Source: Marivita sp051251565
GTDB taxonomy: Bacteria > Pseudomonadota > Alphaproteobacteria > Rhodobacterales > Rhodobacteraceae
Reading direction: 5' to 3'
DNA: 64,000 nucleotides
Assembly: GCF_051251565.1 (NCBI RefSeq)
Contig: NZ_JBPOFB010000001.1
Location: 434,001 to 498,000 of the forward strand
Part shown: piece by piece, positions 43,027-51,570 of the stretch
Numbering within the stretch: the first letter of the stretch is position 1
How the letters are laid out: every line of letters starts with the position of its first letter
Notes under the pieces: model-generated
Seen by the model: the letters and a program-made list of their open reading frames with translations, nothing else
The model's database searches: none
What the model was told of the DNA's origin: nothing
Program-made: the position numbers and the translations under genes

Positions 43027-43221
43027 ATGTGTCTGACAGCCGAAGCTCTCGCTCTTTTCCTCAATATGATTCTTGTGCCTGATATCACGTCCGAGCCGGG
43101 GCGCATCGTGGTGCATGCCGAAACCCGCGATGCCCATTGGGTCGCGGTTGGGGATGAATGGTGCACGATGGCCCCCCAGATCGACCGGATGCAGCGTTTC
43201 GCAGCAGTGCAGGCCGACTGA
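43027..43221 (+). CDS. Small protein of 64 residues, unknown function
   Basis: A short acidic protein with a good start (AAAGGAG nine bases before ATG at 43027). It begins MCLTAEALALFLNMILVPDI and ends QIDRMQRFAAVQAD. One cysteine near the start and one in DEWCTMAP. No helix long enough to cross a membrane is clear. The strong ribosome-binding site is the main reason to call it a gene. It is followed by a GC-rich hairpin. Confidence 0.55.
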   Translation: MCLTAEALALFLNMILVPDITSEPGRIVVHAETRDAHWVAVGDEWCTMAPQIDRMQRFAAVQAD

Positions 43222-43228
43222 ACCCCGC

Positions 43229-43250
43229 AGGCCGGGCAAATGCCCAGCCT
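43229..43250. terminator. Hairpin between convergent small gene and fadB-like gene
   Basis: AGGCCGGGCA and TGCCCAGCCT pair around AA, with one internal C/A mismatch, between the stop at 43221 and the convergent stop at 43261. There is no T-run. The motif resembles the hairpin at 5843-5861. Confidence 0.55.
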
Positions 43251-43260
43251 ACGCAGAGGG

Positions 43261-45447
43261 TCAGGCCGCTTTGACCTTGGGTGCGAAGCGTCCGTAGAAC
43301 GATTGGCCCTTGGTCGCCATGTCGCGCAGCAGGCCCGGGCAGGCAAAGCGGGTGCCGAAGGTTTCGGTCAACTGGTCACAGCGTTCTGCTGCGTATTCCG
43401 CACCCAGCATGTCGAGCCAGGACAACGGACCACCCGACCACGGCGCAAAGCCCCAGCCAAGGATCGCGCCCACATCGCCCTCGCGGATGTCCATAAGCAC
43501 GCCGTCTTCCAGCGCGCGCACGGCCTCTAGCGATTGGGCAAACAACAGTCTGTGTTGCACGTCGATCAAATCGGGCTGGTCTTTGGCGTGCGGGTACTGC
43601 GCCTTGACGGTGGCGGACAGGCCCTGACGCTTGCCCGCGTCGTCGTAATCATAGAAACCGGCTTTCGCCTTGCGGCCCAGACGCCCTTGGGCTTCCATCC
43701 AGAAGATCACCTCGTCCACCTCAGCATCGGGATAGGCGTCGCCCATCGCCGCCTTGGTGGCACGAGCGATCTTGGCGCCCAGATCAATCGAGGTTTCATC
43801 GACCAATTGCAGGGGGCCCAATGGCATTCCGACCATCTTGGCGGCGTTTTCAATGAGGGCCGGGGCAACGCCCTCTTTCACCATGCGAATGCCTTCGTTG
43901 ATGTAGGGAATGATGCAGCGGTTGGCATAGAAGAACCGCGCGTCGTTCACCACGATCGGCGTTTTGCGGATTTGGCGCACAAAGTCGAGCGCCTTGGCGA
44001 CCGCGCGGTCACCAGTTGCCTTGCCTTTGATGATCTCGACCAGCATCATCTTCTCAACCGGGCTGAAGAAGTGGATGCCGATATATTGTTCGGGGCGCCT
44101 TGAGGCTTTGGCCAAGTCGCTGATCGGCAGGGTGGATGTGTTGGTGGCAAAAATGCAGTCGTCCGCGATAACTTTTTCGACCTCGGCTGTCACCTCGGCC
44201 TTGATCTTGGGGTCTTCGAACACCGCTTCGACAATCAGGTCACAGCCCGCGAGATCATTGTAATCCGTGGTCGCGGTGATCCGCGCCAGCATCGCATCCG
44301 CCTTGTCCTGCGTGATCTTCTTGCGCGACACACCTTTGCCCGCATAGTCGGCGGAATAAGCCTTGCCCTTGTCCGCCGCCGCCTGATCACGGTCCAGCAG
44401 CACCACCTCGATGCCCGCCTGCGCCGACACTAGCGCGATGCCCGCGCCCATCATGCCCGCGCCCAGCACACCAACCTTCTTGACGCGCTGATCGGCCACG
44501 CCGCCGGGCCGCACTGCGCCTTTTTCCAGAGCGCTTTTGTTGATGAACAGCGACCGGATCATCGCCGAGGACGATGGGTTCATGATCACGGATGTGAACC
44601 AGCGTGCCTCGATCCGCAGGGCGGTGTCAAAATCCACCATCGCGCCTTCGTAGACCGCCGACAGCAGCGCCTTGGCCGCAGGATAAACGCCCTTGGTCTT
44701 GCCGTTGACCATGGCTGACGCGCCAACAAAGGTCATGAAGCCCGCCGGGTGATAGGGCGCGCCGCCGGGCATCTTGTAACCCTTGGCATCCCACGGCTTG
44801 AGGATATCGGCGTCTTTGGCATTGAGCACCCAGTCGCGCGCCGCCGCCATCGGGTCGGCAGAGACCTCGTCGATCAGGCCTGCCGATTTGGCTTTGACCG
44901 GATCGCTCAGCTTGCCCTCCAAAAGGAAAGGTGACGCGGCCATCGCGCCCATCTTGCGCGCCACACGGGTCGTGCCGCCGGCGCCGGGGAAGATGCCGAC
45001 CATGATCTCGGGCAGGCCGATCTTGGCCTTGGGATTGTCTGCTGCAAACACACGATGACAGGCCAGCGGGATTTCCAACCCGATGCCGAGCGCCGTGCCG
45101 GGCAGCACCGCTGCGACCGGCTTACCGCCCTTGTTGGTCTTGGGGTCCATGCCCGCGCGTTCGATCTTGCGCAGCACGCCGTGCATTTTCATGATCCCGT
45201 CAAACACCGCCTCGGCGCCCGCTTCCTTGAGCGTGGCCAACACGTTGAGATCCATTCCGGCGGCGAAATCCGCCTTGGCGCTGGTGATGATGATGCCCTT
45301 GACGGCGGCGTCCCCCAGCGCGTCCTCCACCAGATCATTGAGCGTTTGCAGGCCCTCAAAGCTTAGCACGTTCATGGATTTTTCCGGGACGTCCCAAGTG
45401 ATCGTCGCAACGCCTTCGGCGTCTTTGGTCATTGTGAAATCGGTCAT
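43261..45447 (-). CDS. FadB/FadJ-like enoyl-CoA hydratase/3-hydroxyacyl-CoA dehydrogenase
   Basis: A 728-residue bifunctional beta-oxidation enzyme. The N-terminal crotonase half carries AGMDLNVLATLKEAG and LPGTALGIGLEIPLAC. The C-terminal dehydrogenase half begins with the NAD loop VGVLGAGMMGAGIALV and contains the signature IGIHFFSPVEKMMLVEIIKG. It converts enoyl-CoA to 3-ketoacyl-CoA. ATG at 45447 has AAAGGATC. It lies 23 bp behind the thiolase gene, whose product completes the cycle. The gene ends the beta-oxidation run. Confidence 0.95.
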   Translation of the reverse strand: MTDFTMTKDAEGVATITWDVPEKSMNVLSFEGLQTLNDLVEDALGDAAVKGIIITSAKADFAAGMDLNVLATLKEAGAEAVFDGIMKMHGVLRKIERAGMDPKTNKGGKPVAAVLPGTALGIGLEIPLACHRVFAADNPKAKIGLPEIMVGIFPGAGGTTRVARKMGAMAASPFLLEGKLSDPVKAKSAGLIDEVSADPMAAARDWVLNAKDADILKPWDAKGYKMPGGAPYHPAGFMTFVGASAMVNGKTKGVYPAAKALLSAVYEGAMVDFDTALRIEARWFTSVIMNPSSSAMIRSLFINKSALEKGAVRPGGVADQRVKKVGVLGAGMMGAGIALVSAQAGIEVVLLDRDQAAADKGKAYSADYAGKGVSRKKITQDKADAMLARITATTDYNDLAGCDLIVEAVFEDPKIKAEVTAEVEKVIADDCIFATNTSTLPISDLAKASRRPEQYIGIHFFSPVEKMMLVEIIKGKATGDRAVAKALDFVRQIRKTPIVVNDARFFYANRCIIPYINEGIRMVKEGVAPALIENAAKMVGMPLGPLQLVDETSIDLGAKIARATKAAMGDAYPDAEVDEVIFWMEAQGRLGRKAKAGFYDYDDAGKRQGLSATVKAQYPHAKDQPDLIDVQHRLLFAQSLEAVRALEDGVLMDIREGDVGAILGWGFAPWSGGPLSWLDMLGAEYAAERCDQLTETFGTRFACPGLLRDMATKGQSFYGRFAPKVKAA

Positions 45448-45470
45448 TGTTGTGATCCTTTTTCGCGTGT

Positions 45471-46682
45471 TCAAACGCGCTCGATAATCGTGGCTGCGCC
45501 CATTCCGGACGCAATGCACAACGTGGCAAGGCCGGTGCCTTTGCCGGTGCGCTCAAGCTCGTCCAGCAGCGTGCCTATGATGATAGCGCCGGTGGCCCCC
45601 AACGGGTGGCCCATGGCGATCGACCCACCATTCACGTTGACCTTGCCCGCATCGACGTTGAAGGCCTGCATGAAGCGCAGAACAACGCTGGCGAAGGCCT
45701 CGTTGACTTCGAAGAGGTCAATGTCGGAAATGCTCATCCCGCTGTCGGCCAAAATCTTCTCCGTCACCGGCACTGGCCCGGTCAGCATGATGGTCGGATC
45801 GGTGCCGATCTTGGCGGTGGCTCTGATGCGCGCGCGGGGTTTCAGACCCCATTTCTCACCAAACGCCTTGTTGCCGATCAGCACACCCGCAGCCCCATCA
45901 ACGATGCCCGAGGAATTACCCGCATGGTGGATATGATTGATCCGCTCAAGATGTGGGTACTTCATCAGCGCAATCGCATCGAAACCGGGCATGACCTCGC
46001 CCATCTGCTGGAAGGCGGGATTGAGCGCGCCAAGGCTTTGCATGTCGGTGCCGGGACGCATGTATTCGTCGTTATCCAGAATGGGCAGGCCGTTCTGATC
46101 CCTGACCGTCAGGATCGACTTGGCAAAGCGGTTGTCATCCCACGCCGCCTTGGCACGCCGCTGACTTTCCACGGCAAGCTGGTCCGCATCATCGCGGCTG
46201 AACCCGTATTCGGTGGCGATGATATCGGCGGAAATGCCCTGCGGCACGAAATAGCTCTCCATCGCAACGCTGGGATCCACGGCAATCGCCGCGCCATCGC
46301 TGCCCATGGGGACACGGCCCATCATCTCGACCCCGCCTGCGATATAGGCGTCGCCGGCACCGCCGCGCACCTGGTTCGCCGCGAGGTTCACCGCCTCCAT
46401 CCCGCTCGCGCAGAAGCGGTTGATCGCCAGACCGGGGATCGATTGATCCAGCCCCGAGGCCAGAACGGCGGTGCGCGCAAGGCAGCCGCCCTGTTCGCCG
46501 ACCTGAGTCACATTCCCCCAGATCACGTCCTCAACCGCGTGGCCCTCAAGCCCGTTGCGATCCTTCACCGCATCGAGCACCTGCGCAGACAGGCGCACCG
46601 ATGTGACCTCGTGCAGACTGCCATCCTTGCGGCCCTTGCCTCGCGGTGTGCGCAGCGCGTCGTAGATATATGCTTCGGTCAT
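45471..46682 (-). CDS. Acetyl-CoA C-acyltransferase (thiolase)
   Basis: A 403-residue thiolase. The catalytic cysteine is in NRFCASGMEAVNLAA, the second active-site motif is NVNGGSIAMGHPLGATGA, and the last is LCIASGMGAATIIER. It cleaves 3-ketoacyl-CoA to acetyl-CoA and a shorter acyl-CoA. With the FadB-like enzyme 23 bp downstream it forms a complete beta-oxidation step. The GST gene lies 13 bp upstream of it in transcription. ATG at 46682 has GGAGAAGACC. Confidence 0.95.
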   Translation of the reverse strand: MTEAYIYDALRTPRGKGRKDGSLHEVTSVRLSAQVLDAVKDRNGLEGHAVEDVIWGNVTQVGEQGGCLARTAVLASGLDQSIPGLAINRFCASGMEAVNLAANQVRGGAGDAYIAGGVEMMGRVPMGSDGAAIAVDPSVAMESYFVPQGISADIIATEYGFSRDDADQLAVESQRRAKAAWDDNRFAKSILTVRDQNGLPILDNDEYMRPGTDMQSLGALNPAFQQMGEVMPGFDAIALMKYPHLERINHIHHAGNSSGIVDGAAGVLIGNKAFGEKWGLKPRARIRATAKIGTDPTIMLTGPVPVTEKILADSGMSISDIDLFEVNEAFASVVLRFMQAFNVDAGKVNVNGGSIAMGHPLGATGAIIIGTLLDELERTGKGTGLATLCIASGMGAATIIERV

Positions 46683-46695
46683 GGTCTTCTCCGTC

Positions 46696-47334
46696 TCAGG
46701 CCCGATCCGCAGGGGATCCAGGCATCAAATCGTAAGGGTGTTTCCAGCCGGGCAGGCCCTGAATGCCTGTCAGCCAGCGGTCGATATTGGGCCACTCCGC
46801 GCGGTCAAACCCGAACGGTTCGGGGTAAAACAGATAGCCGCAGCAGGAGATATCGGCATTGGTCACGCCATGCCCTACGATCCAGTCGCGGCCCTCAAGA
46901 TGCGCATCCAGCACCGCATAGGCGGCCTTCAACCGCCCTTGGGTAAACCCGATCACGTCCGCCGGGCGTTTGTCTTCGGGCAGGAAGTTCATCAGAAAAC
47001 GCGTCAAGCCCGCCTGCGATGACAGCTTGTGATTGTCCCAGAAGACCCAGCGCATGATTTCGCGCGCTTCTTCAGGGGTGGCCCCACCGAATTTGCCGGA
47101 CTGCTCCGAGATATACATCTGGATCACACCCGATTGCGTCACGCGGACATCGCCGTCCACCAGCACAGGGGCCTCGCCCATCTCGTTGAGGGTTGCGCGG
47201 TATTCCGGCGTGCGGGTTTCGCCGCCAAAGAAATCCACCTTGATCGGTGCCCAGTCGAGCCCGCTCAGCTCCAACGCGAGTGCGGCCTTGTAGGCATTGC
47301 CGGATTCGCCGAAGCAGTAAAGTTGGATGGTCAT
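46696..47334 (-). CDS. Glutathione S-transferase family protein
   Basis: A 212-residue protein. The N-terminal thioredoxin-fold domain begins MTIQLYCFGESGNAYKAALA and contains the cis-proline and GSH-binding loop (GEAPVLVDGDVRVTQSGVIQ). The C-terminal helical domain includes KAAYAVLDAHLEGRDWIVGH and TNADISCCGYLFYPE. It is probably a conjugating or isomerising enzyme. It is the gene before the thiolase, 13 bp apart. It follows a 319-bp gap holding inverted repeats after the second acyl-CoA dehydrogenase. Confidence 0.88.
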   Translation of the reverse strand: MTIQLYCFGESGNAYKAALALELSGLDWAPIKVDFFGGETRTPEYRATLNEMGEAPVLVDGDVRVTQSGVIQMYISEQSGKFGGATPEEAREIMRWVFWDNHKLSSQAGLTRFLMNFLPEDKRPADVIGFTQGRLKAAYAVLDAHLEGRDWIVGHGVTNADISCCGYLFYPEPFGFDRAEWPNIDRWLTGIQGLPGWKHPYDLMPGSPADRA

Positions 47335-47653
47335 GCGGTTGGTCCTTGTTGGTTTCTGTTGCAGGGGCGCTGCCCCCGTCGCCTGCGGCGACTCCCCCGG
47401 AGTTTATTTGGCAAGATGAAGTAGGAGGCCGTGTCTTCTTTACCAGGCGTTAAGGTTAATCGGTGAATGGTAAGCCTGCATGGCAGACTGGAGAGTTGCG
47501 CCATGTGCAAGGTGAAGCCCCGCCAACCGTGCCTGAAACCGCGTGGTAAAGAGGCCGACAGGCGGGGTGGAGCTTGCCGTGCGTCTTCATCTTGCCGGAT
47601 AAACTCCCGCCGGAGGCATGCTGCGCTATCCACGTGCAAAAAGGCCGGGCGCA
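47335..47653. repeat. Intergenic region with a 25-bp inverted repeat inside the beta-oxidation run
   Basis: The 319-bp gap carries no convincing gene. Arms near 47397-47421 (GGAGTTTATTTGGCAAGATG and AAG) and 47585-47609 (CTTCATCTTGCCGGATAAAC and TCCCG) are inverted copies about 25 bp long, with three mismatches, spaced about 160 bp apart. The left arm follows GGGGCGCTGCCCCC, a motif also in the structure upstream of rpmB. It is probably a dispersed repeat unit of this group of bacteria. It splits the acyl-CoA dehydrogenase from the GST-thiolase-fadB part. Confidence 0.75.
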
Positions 47654-48793
47654 TCACAGCGCCCTCGCAATCAGTTCTTTCATGATCTCGTTGGTGCCGC
47701 CGTAAATCCGCTGCACGCGGGCATCGGCCCACATTTCGGCGATGGCGTATTCCTGCATATAGCCGTAGCCGCCGTGCAGTTGCACGCAGTCATCCAGCAC
47801 TTCGCCCTGCGTGTCCGACAACCAGTATTTCGCCATCGCGGCCTTTTCGACCGTCAGGGCCCCGCGCAGGTGTTCCTCCATGCAATTGTCAAGAAACGCG
47901 CGGGCGACGGTGGTCTTTGTCTGGCATTCAGCCAGTTTAAACCGCGTGTTCTGAAACTGCGTCAGGGGGCCACCGAACGCCTCGCGTTGCTTGCAATAAG
48001 CGATGGTGCGGGCAACCGCGCCTTCCATCGCGCCCACGGCGCCGCACCCGATGATCAACCGCTCTTGCGGCAGCTGGGTCATCATCTGGTAAAAGCCTTT
48101 GCCTTCCTCGCCGCCCAACAGGTTCTCGGGGGCGATCTCGACATTGTCGAAAAACAGCTCGGACGTATCGGCGGCGTGGCAGCCGATTTTCTCAAGGTTG
48201 CGGCCGCGCTGAAAGCCGTCCGCGCCATCGGTTTCCACGACAACCAAAGACGTTCCTTTCGATCCCAGGGCGGGATCGGTCTTGGCCGCCACGATGATCA
48301 AGTTGGCATGTTGGCCGTTGGTGATGAACGTCTTTTGGCCGGACAGGCGGTAGGCGTTGCCATCGCGGACGGCGCGGGTCTTGATGCCTTGCACATCTGA
48401 TCCGGCCGCGGGTTCGGTCATCGCCAACGCACCAACCAGTTCGCCTGTGACCATTTTGGGCAGCCAGCGCTGTTTCTGTTCTGCGGTGCCGTAAGCCAGC
48501 ACATAATGCGCCACGATCCCGGAATGGATGCCGTGGCCCCAGCTTGCCAGATTTGCGCGGGCGGCTTCCATCAGGATCACCGCCTCATGGCCAAAATCGC
48601 CACCGGCCCCGCCGTATTCTTCCGGCACGGACGGGCAGAGCAGGCCAAGTTCCCCGGCCTGTGCCCATGTTTCGCGGTCCATCTGGCCTTGGTTGCGCCA
48701 CTTTGCGTACAAGGGCTGCCATTCTGTCTCGATGAATTTGGCGGTCATCTCGGCAAGCATTTGGTGCTCGTCGGTCATCCAGTTTGATCGCAT
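47654..48793 (-). CDS. Acyl-CoA dehydrogenase
   Basis: A 379-residue flavoprotein that introduces a trans-2 double bond into acyl-CoA. The FAD-binding motifs are GALAMTEPAAGSDVQGIKT and GQKTFITNGQHANLIIV. The C-terminal QLHGGYGYMQEYAIAEMWAD carries the flavin contact region. The start at 48793 gives the usual family N-terminus (MRSNWMTDEHQML). ATG at 48814 would overlap the upstream small gene stop (TAATG) and is an alternative. It follows the 70-residue gene in the MerR-led run. Confidence 0.93.
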   Translation of the reverse strand: MRSNWMTDEHQMLAEMTAKFIETEWQPLYAKWRNQGQMDRETWAQAGELGLLCPSVPEEYGGAGGDFGHEAVILMEAARANLASWGHGIHSGIVAHYVLAYGTAEQKQRWLPKMVTGELVGALAMTEPAAGSDVQGIKTRAVRDGNAYRLSGQKTFITNGQHANLIIVAAKTDPALGSKGTSLVVVETDGADGFQRGRNLEKIGCHAADTSELFFDNVEIAPENLLGGEEGKGFYQMMTQLPQERLIIGCGAVGAMEGAVARTIAYCKQREAFGGPLTQFQNTRFKLAECQTKTTVARAFLDNCMEEHLRGALTVEKAAMAKYWLSDTQGEVLDDCVQLHGGYGYMQEYAIAEMWADARVQRIYGGTNEIMKELIARAL

Positions 48794-48813
48794 GGCTCCC
48801 CCCAGATCCCGCA

Positions 48814-49026
48814 TTATTGTTTTCGCCTGTCCAATTCGGCGGTGAACAGTCTCAGGCGATGCGACAGCGCGTCCGTGTCGGTCACGCTGTCGAAATTCTC
48901 GAACAGGAAGGACAGTGCTTCGCCTTCGTCCAGACCCGCTTCATCGGCGAACCGTTTGAGGCGGCGATAGCCGTCTTCTGTCATCGCGGCCGGAAACCGG
49001 CGGGTCAGGCGAAAGCGTTTCGGCAT
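48814..49026 (-). CDS. Small basic protein of 70 residues between two acyl-CoA dehydrogenases
   Basis: A compact 70-residue protein, MPKRFRLTRRFPAAMTEDGY at the start, then RRLKRFADEAGLDEGEALSF and a C-terminal helix HRLRLFTAELDRRKQ. The shape (short strand, helix, helix) resembles a ribbon-helix-helix DNA-binding protein. Its stop shares a base with an ATG of the next dehydrogenase (TAATG). It lies 37 bp behind the other dehydrogenase, so it is part of the same transcript. I do not know a named family. Confidence 0.7.
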   Translation of the reverse strand: MPKRFRLTRRFPAAMTEDGYRRLKRFADEAGLDEGEALSFLFENFDSVTDTDALSHRLRLFTAELDRRKQ

Positions 49027-49063
49027 CTCATCCCTCAATGGGTGGGCAGCGTGCCCACCCGCT

Positions 49064-50845
49064 TCAAAAATTCGCGGCCTCCAGTGCCATGACGGTATCT
49101 GCACCGGATTCGATCCGCGCGAGGTGCATCTTTGTCGCCGGAAGCTGTCGTGCCATATAGTAGCGCCCGGTCGCCAATTTTGTCTCGTAGAACGCCACGT
49201 CGGACGCACCGTCTTTCAGCGCCTTGGATGCGGCAAGCCCCATCCGCGCCCACATGTAGCCCAAGCAGACATGGCCAAACATGTGCATAAAGTCATACGA
49301 TCCGGCCAATGCGTTGTTCGGATTTTTCATGCCATTCTGCATGAAATACATCGCGGCGGCTTGCAGGTCTTTTGAGGCGGCTTTGAGCGGCTCAAGAAAC
49401 TGAGTGTCGAAATCCGCGTCCTGGCCTTTGGTTTCGGAGGCGAAGGTCTTGATCATGTCGAAGAACGCCATGACGTGCTTGCCGCCATCTTGAGACAGCT
49501 TGCGGCCCACCAGATCAAGCGCCTGAATGCCGTTTGCGCCTTCGTAGATCATGGCAATCCGGGCGTCGCGGGCGAATTGGGACATGCCCCATTCTTCGAT
49601 ATAGCCGTGACCGCCATAGACTTGCTGGGCGTTGACCGCCATCTCGAACCCTTTGTCGGTCTGGAAGCCCTTGATGATCGGGGTCAAAAGAGAGATCAGG
49701 CCATCCGCTGTGGCGTCGTCGTTCTTGTGTGCGCGGTCGATCAGGTTTGATCCCCAAAACGTAAACGCGCGCGCGCCTTCGACAAAGCTTTTCTGATCCA
49801 TCAGGTTGCGGCGAATATCGGGGTGCACGATGATCGGGTCTGCGGCCTTGTCCGGCGCCTTGGCCCCGGTTACATCGCGGCCCTGAAGCCGGTCATTCGC
49901 GTAGGCCACGGCGTTTTGATACGCCACTTCGGCCTGTGCATAGCCCTGAAGGCCAACGCCCACGCGGGCTTCGTTCATCATGGTGAACATCGCGCGCATG
50001 CCTTTATGCGCCTCGCCCACCAGATAGCCGGTTGCATCGTCATAGTTCATGACGCAGGTGGCGTTCCCGTGGATGCCCATCTTTTCCTCAAGCTTGCCAA
50101 CAGACACGCCGTTGCGCGCGCCCAGCGATCCATCCTCGTTCACAATGAACTTGGGCACGATGAACAAAGACACGCCTTTGATGCCCTCAGGCCCGCCGGG
50201 AATTTTCGCCAGAACAAGGTGAATGATGTTCTCGGCCATGTCGTGGTCGCCTGCCGAGATAAAGATCTTCTGGCCAGTGACTTGGTAGGTGCCATCTTCC
50301 TGCGGCACGGCCTTTGTGCGCATCATTCCCAGATCGGTGCCGCAATGCGGTTCCGTCAGGTTCATGGTGCCCGTCCATTCGCAGGTGGTCATCTTGGGCA
50401 GGTATGTCTGTTTCTGGGCATCTGATCCGTGCACATAGATCGCCGAATAGGCACCATGTGTCAGGCCCTGATACATCTGGAACGCCATGTTCGCCGACAC
50501 GAATGGTTCCTGCGAACAGGTTTGCATGATGTAGGGCAGGCCCTGACCGCCATATTCGGGGTCGCAATCCAATGCGGTCCAGCCGCCATCGCGCATCTGG
50601 TCAAACGCAGCCTTAAACCCGTCTGGCGTGCGCACAACACCGTTGTCCAGCACACAGCCTTGGGTGTCGCCAACGCCGTTGAGCGGCATCAACACATCCG
50701 ATGCCAGCTTGCCCGCTTCCTCGATCACCGCGCCTGTGAACGCGGGGTCCAATTCGTCGTAGCCGGGGATGTCCTGGGCCGAGACGTTCAGCACATCGTG
50801 CAGAATGAACTGCATGTCTTTCACCGGGGCGGTATAGCTTGGCAT
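49064..50845 (-). CDS. Long acyl-CoA dehydrogenase (DmdC-like)
   Basis: A 593-residue acyl-CoA dehydrogenase of the large subclass with an extra C-terminal domain. It opens MPSYTAPVKDMQFILHDVLN. The FAD motifs are GTMNLTEPHCGTDLGMMRT and GQKIFISAGDHDMAENI, and QVYGGHGYIEEWGMSQFARD is near 410-430. This subclass includes DmdC, which oxidises 3-methylmercaptopropionyl-CoA from DMSP, and also long-chain enzymes, so the substrate is open. It lies 27 bp behind the MerR regulator gene and is the first enzyme of the run. Confidence 0.93.
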   Translation of the reverse strand: MPSYTAPVKDMQFILHDVLNVSAQDIPGYDELDPAFTGAVIEEAGKLASDVLMPLNGVGDTQGCVLDNGVVRTPDGFKAAFDQMRDGGWTALDCDPEYGGQGLPYIMQTCSQEPFVSANMAFQMYQGLTHGAYSAIYVHGSDAQKQTYLPKMTTCEWTGTMNLTEPHCGTDLGMMRTKAVPQEDGTYQVTGQKIFISAGDHDMAENIIHLVLAKIPGGPEGIKGVSLFIVPKFIVNEDGSLGARNGVSVGKLEEKMGIHGNATCVMNYDDATGYLVGEAHKGMRAMFTMMNEARVGVGLQGYAQAEVAYQNAVAYANDRLQGRDVTGAKAPDKAADPIIVHPDIRRNLMDQKSFVEGARAFTFWGSNLIDRAHKNDDATADGLISLLTPIIKGFQTDKGFEMAVNAQQVYGGHGYIEEWGMSQFARDARIAMIYEGANGIQALDLVGRKLSQDGGKHVMAFFDMIKTFASETKGQDADFDTQFLEPLKAASKDLQAAAMYFMQNGMKNPNNALAGSYDFMHMFGHVCLGYMWARMGLAASKALKDGASDVAFYETKLATGRYYMARQLPATKMHLARIESGADTVMALEAANF

Positions 50846-50872
50846 TGCGGTCTCCCTAACGTGTGTGGCGGC

Positions 50873-51277
50873 CTATTCAGCCGCCCTTTTGCTCTGATCC
50901 ATGGAGGCGAGCATCTTTTCGCCCCAACGCATTTGTTCCTTCAGCTCGTCAATGGCCGTGGTCAGCTCATCGCGCTGGGCTTCCATGTCGGACAACCGTG
51001 TCTGCGCGATCTCATAGGTGCGGGCCAATTGGGTCTGTTGCTGGTCACCCATGTGATACAGGTCGAGAAGTTGACGAATCTCTTCCAGGCTGAAGCCAAA
51101 GCGCTTGCCGCGCAAAATAAGCTTGAGCCGCGCGCGGTCGCGCTTGGTGAACAGCCGCTTTTGACCTTCACGAATGGGGAACAGCAGTTCCTTGGCTTCG
51201 TAGAACCGCAAAGTGCGCGGCGTGACGTCATACGCGTCACACATCTCGCGGATTGTCATGGTGCGGTCGTCGGTCAT
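50873..51277 (-). CDS. MerR-family regulator of the beta-oxidation run (LiuR-like)
   Basis: A 134-residue MerR-type protein. Residues about 7-75 form the winged helix (MTIREMCDAYDVTPRTLRFY, then GQKRLFTKRDRARLKLIL), and residues about 88-125 a dimerising coiled coil. No metal-binding cysteines are present, so a metal sensor is unlikely. LiuR-type MerR regulators control amino-acid and fatty-acid degradation. Its upstream region carries a TTACGT-TG-ACGTAA palindrome, which fits the LiuR motif as I recall it. It leads the dehydrogenase, thiolase and FadB-like genes and probably autoregulates them. Confidence 0.87.
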   Translation of the reverse strand: MTDDRTMTIREMCDAYDVTPRTLRFYEAKELLFPIREGQKRLFTKRDRARLKLILRGKRFGFSLEEIRQLLDLYHMGDQQQTQLARTYEIAQTRLSDMEAQRDELTTAIDELKEQMRWGEKMLASMDQSKRAAE

Positions 51278-51348
51278 TGTCGTTGTCCTTTTCCGGTGCC
51301 GTCAATGGCATCGAAATGCGAAGGCTCGGCCCTTCTTACAATGGGAAT

Positions 51349-51410
51349 TTACGTTGACGTAACTCAGACGCCACGTCACTTTTTTGTTGACGTAAGATAA
51401 GGCAACGTCA
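51349..51410. promoter_or_regulatory. Palindromic ACGTCA/TGACGT sites upstream of the MerR gene
   Basis: TTACGT-TG-ACGTAA at 51349-51362 is a perfect palindrome. Around it TGACGT (51355-51360) faces ACGTCA (51373-51378), and TGACGT (51388-51393) faces ACGTCA (51405-51410). The four half-sites lie 70-135 bases upstream of the 51277 start. They look like a multi-site operator of the MerR-type regulator and overlap its likely promoter. Confidence 0.75.
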
Positions 51411-51570
51411 CCCGCTGCCGCCCGAAACTTTCTTTCAAAGCGCTTTGATCGAAGGTTTTGGCGCAGAGTGCGAATGCGCGCTTTGTGGTCACTGCCCGCG
51501 CGCGCGACTCACCTTGTGATGCGGAATTTGGTGCAGACGCGCCGGTTGGTGCAGGGCCGGGATCGGAACG

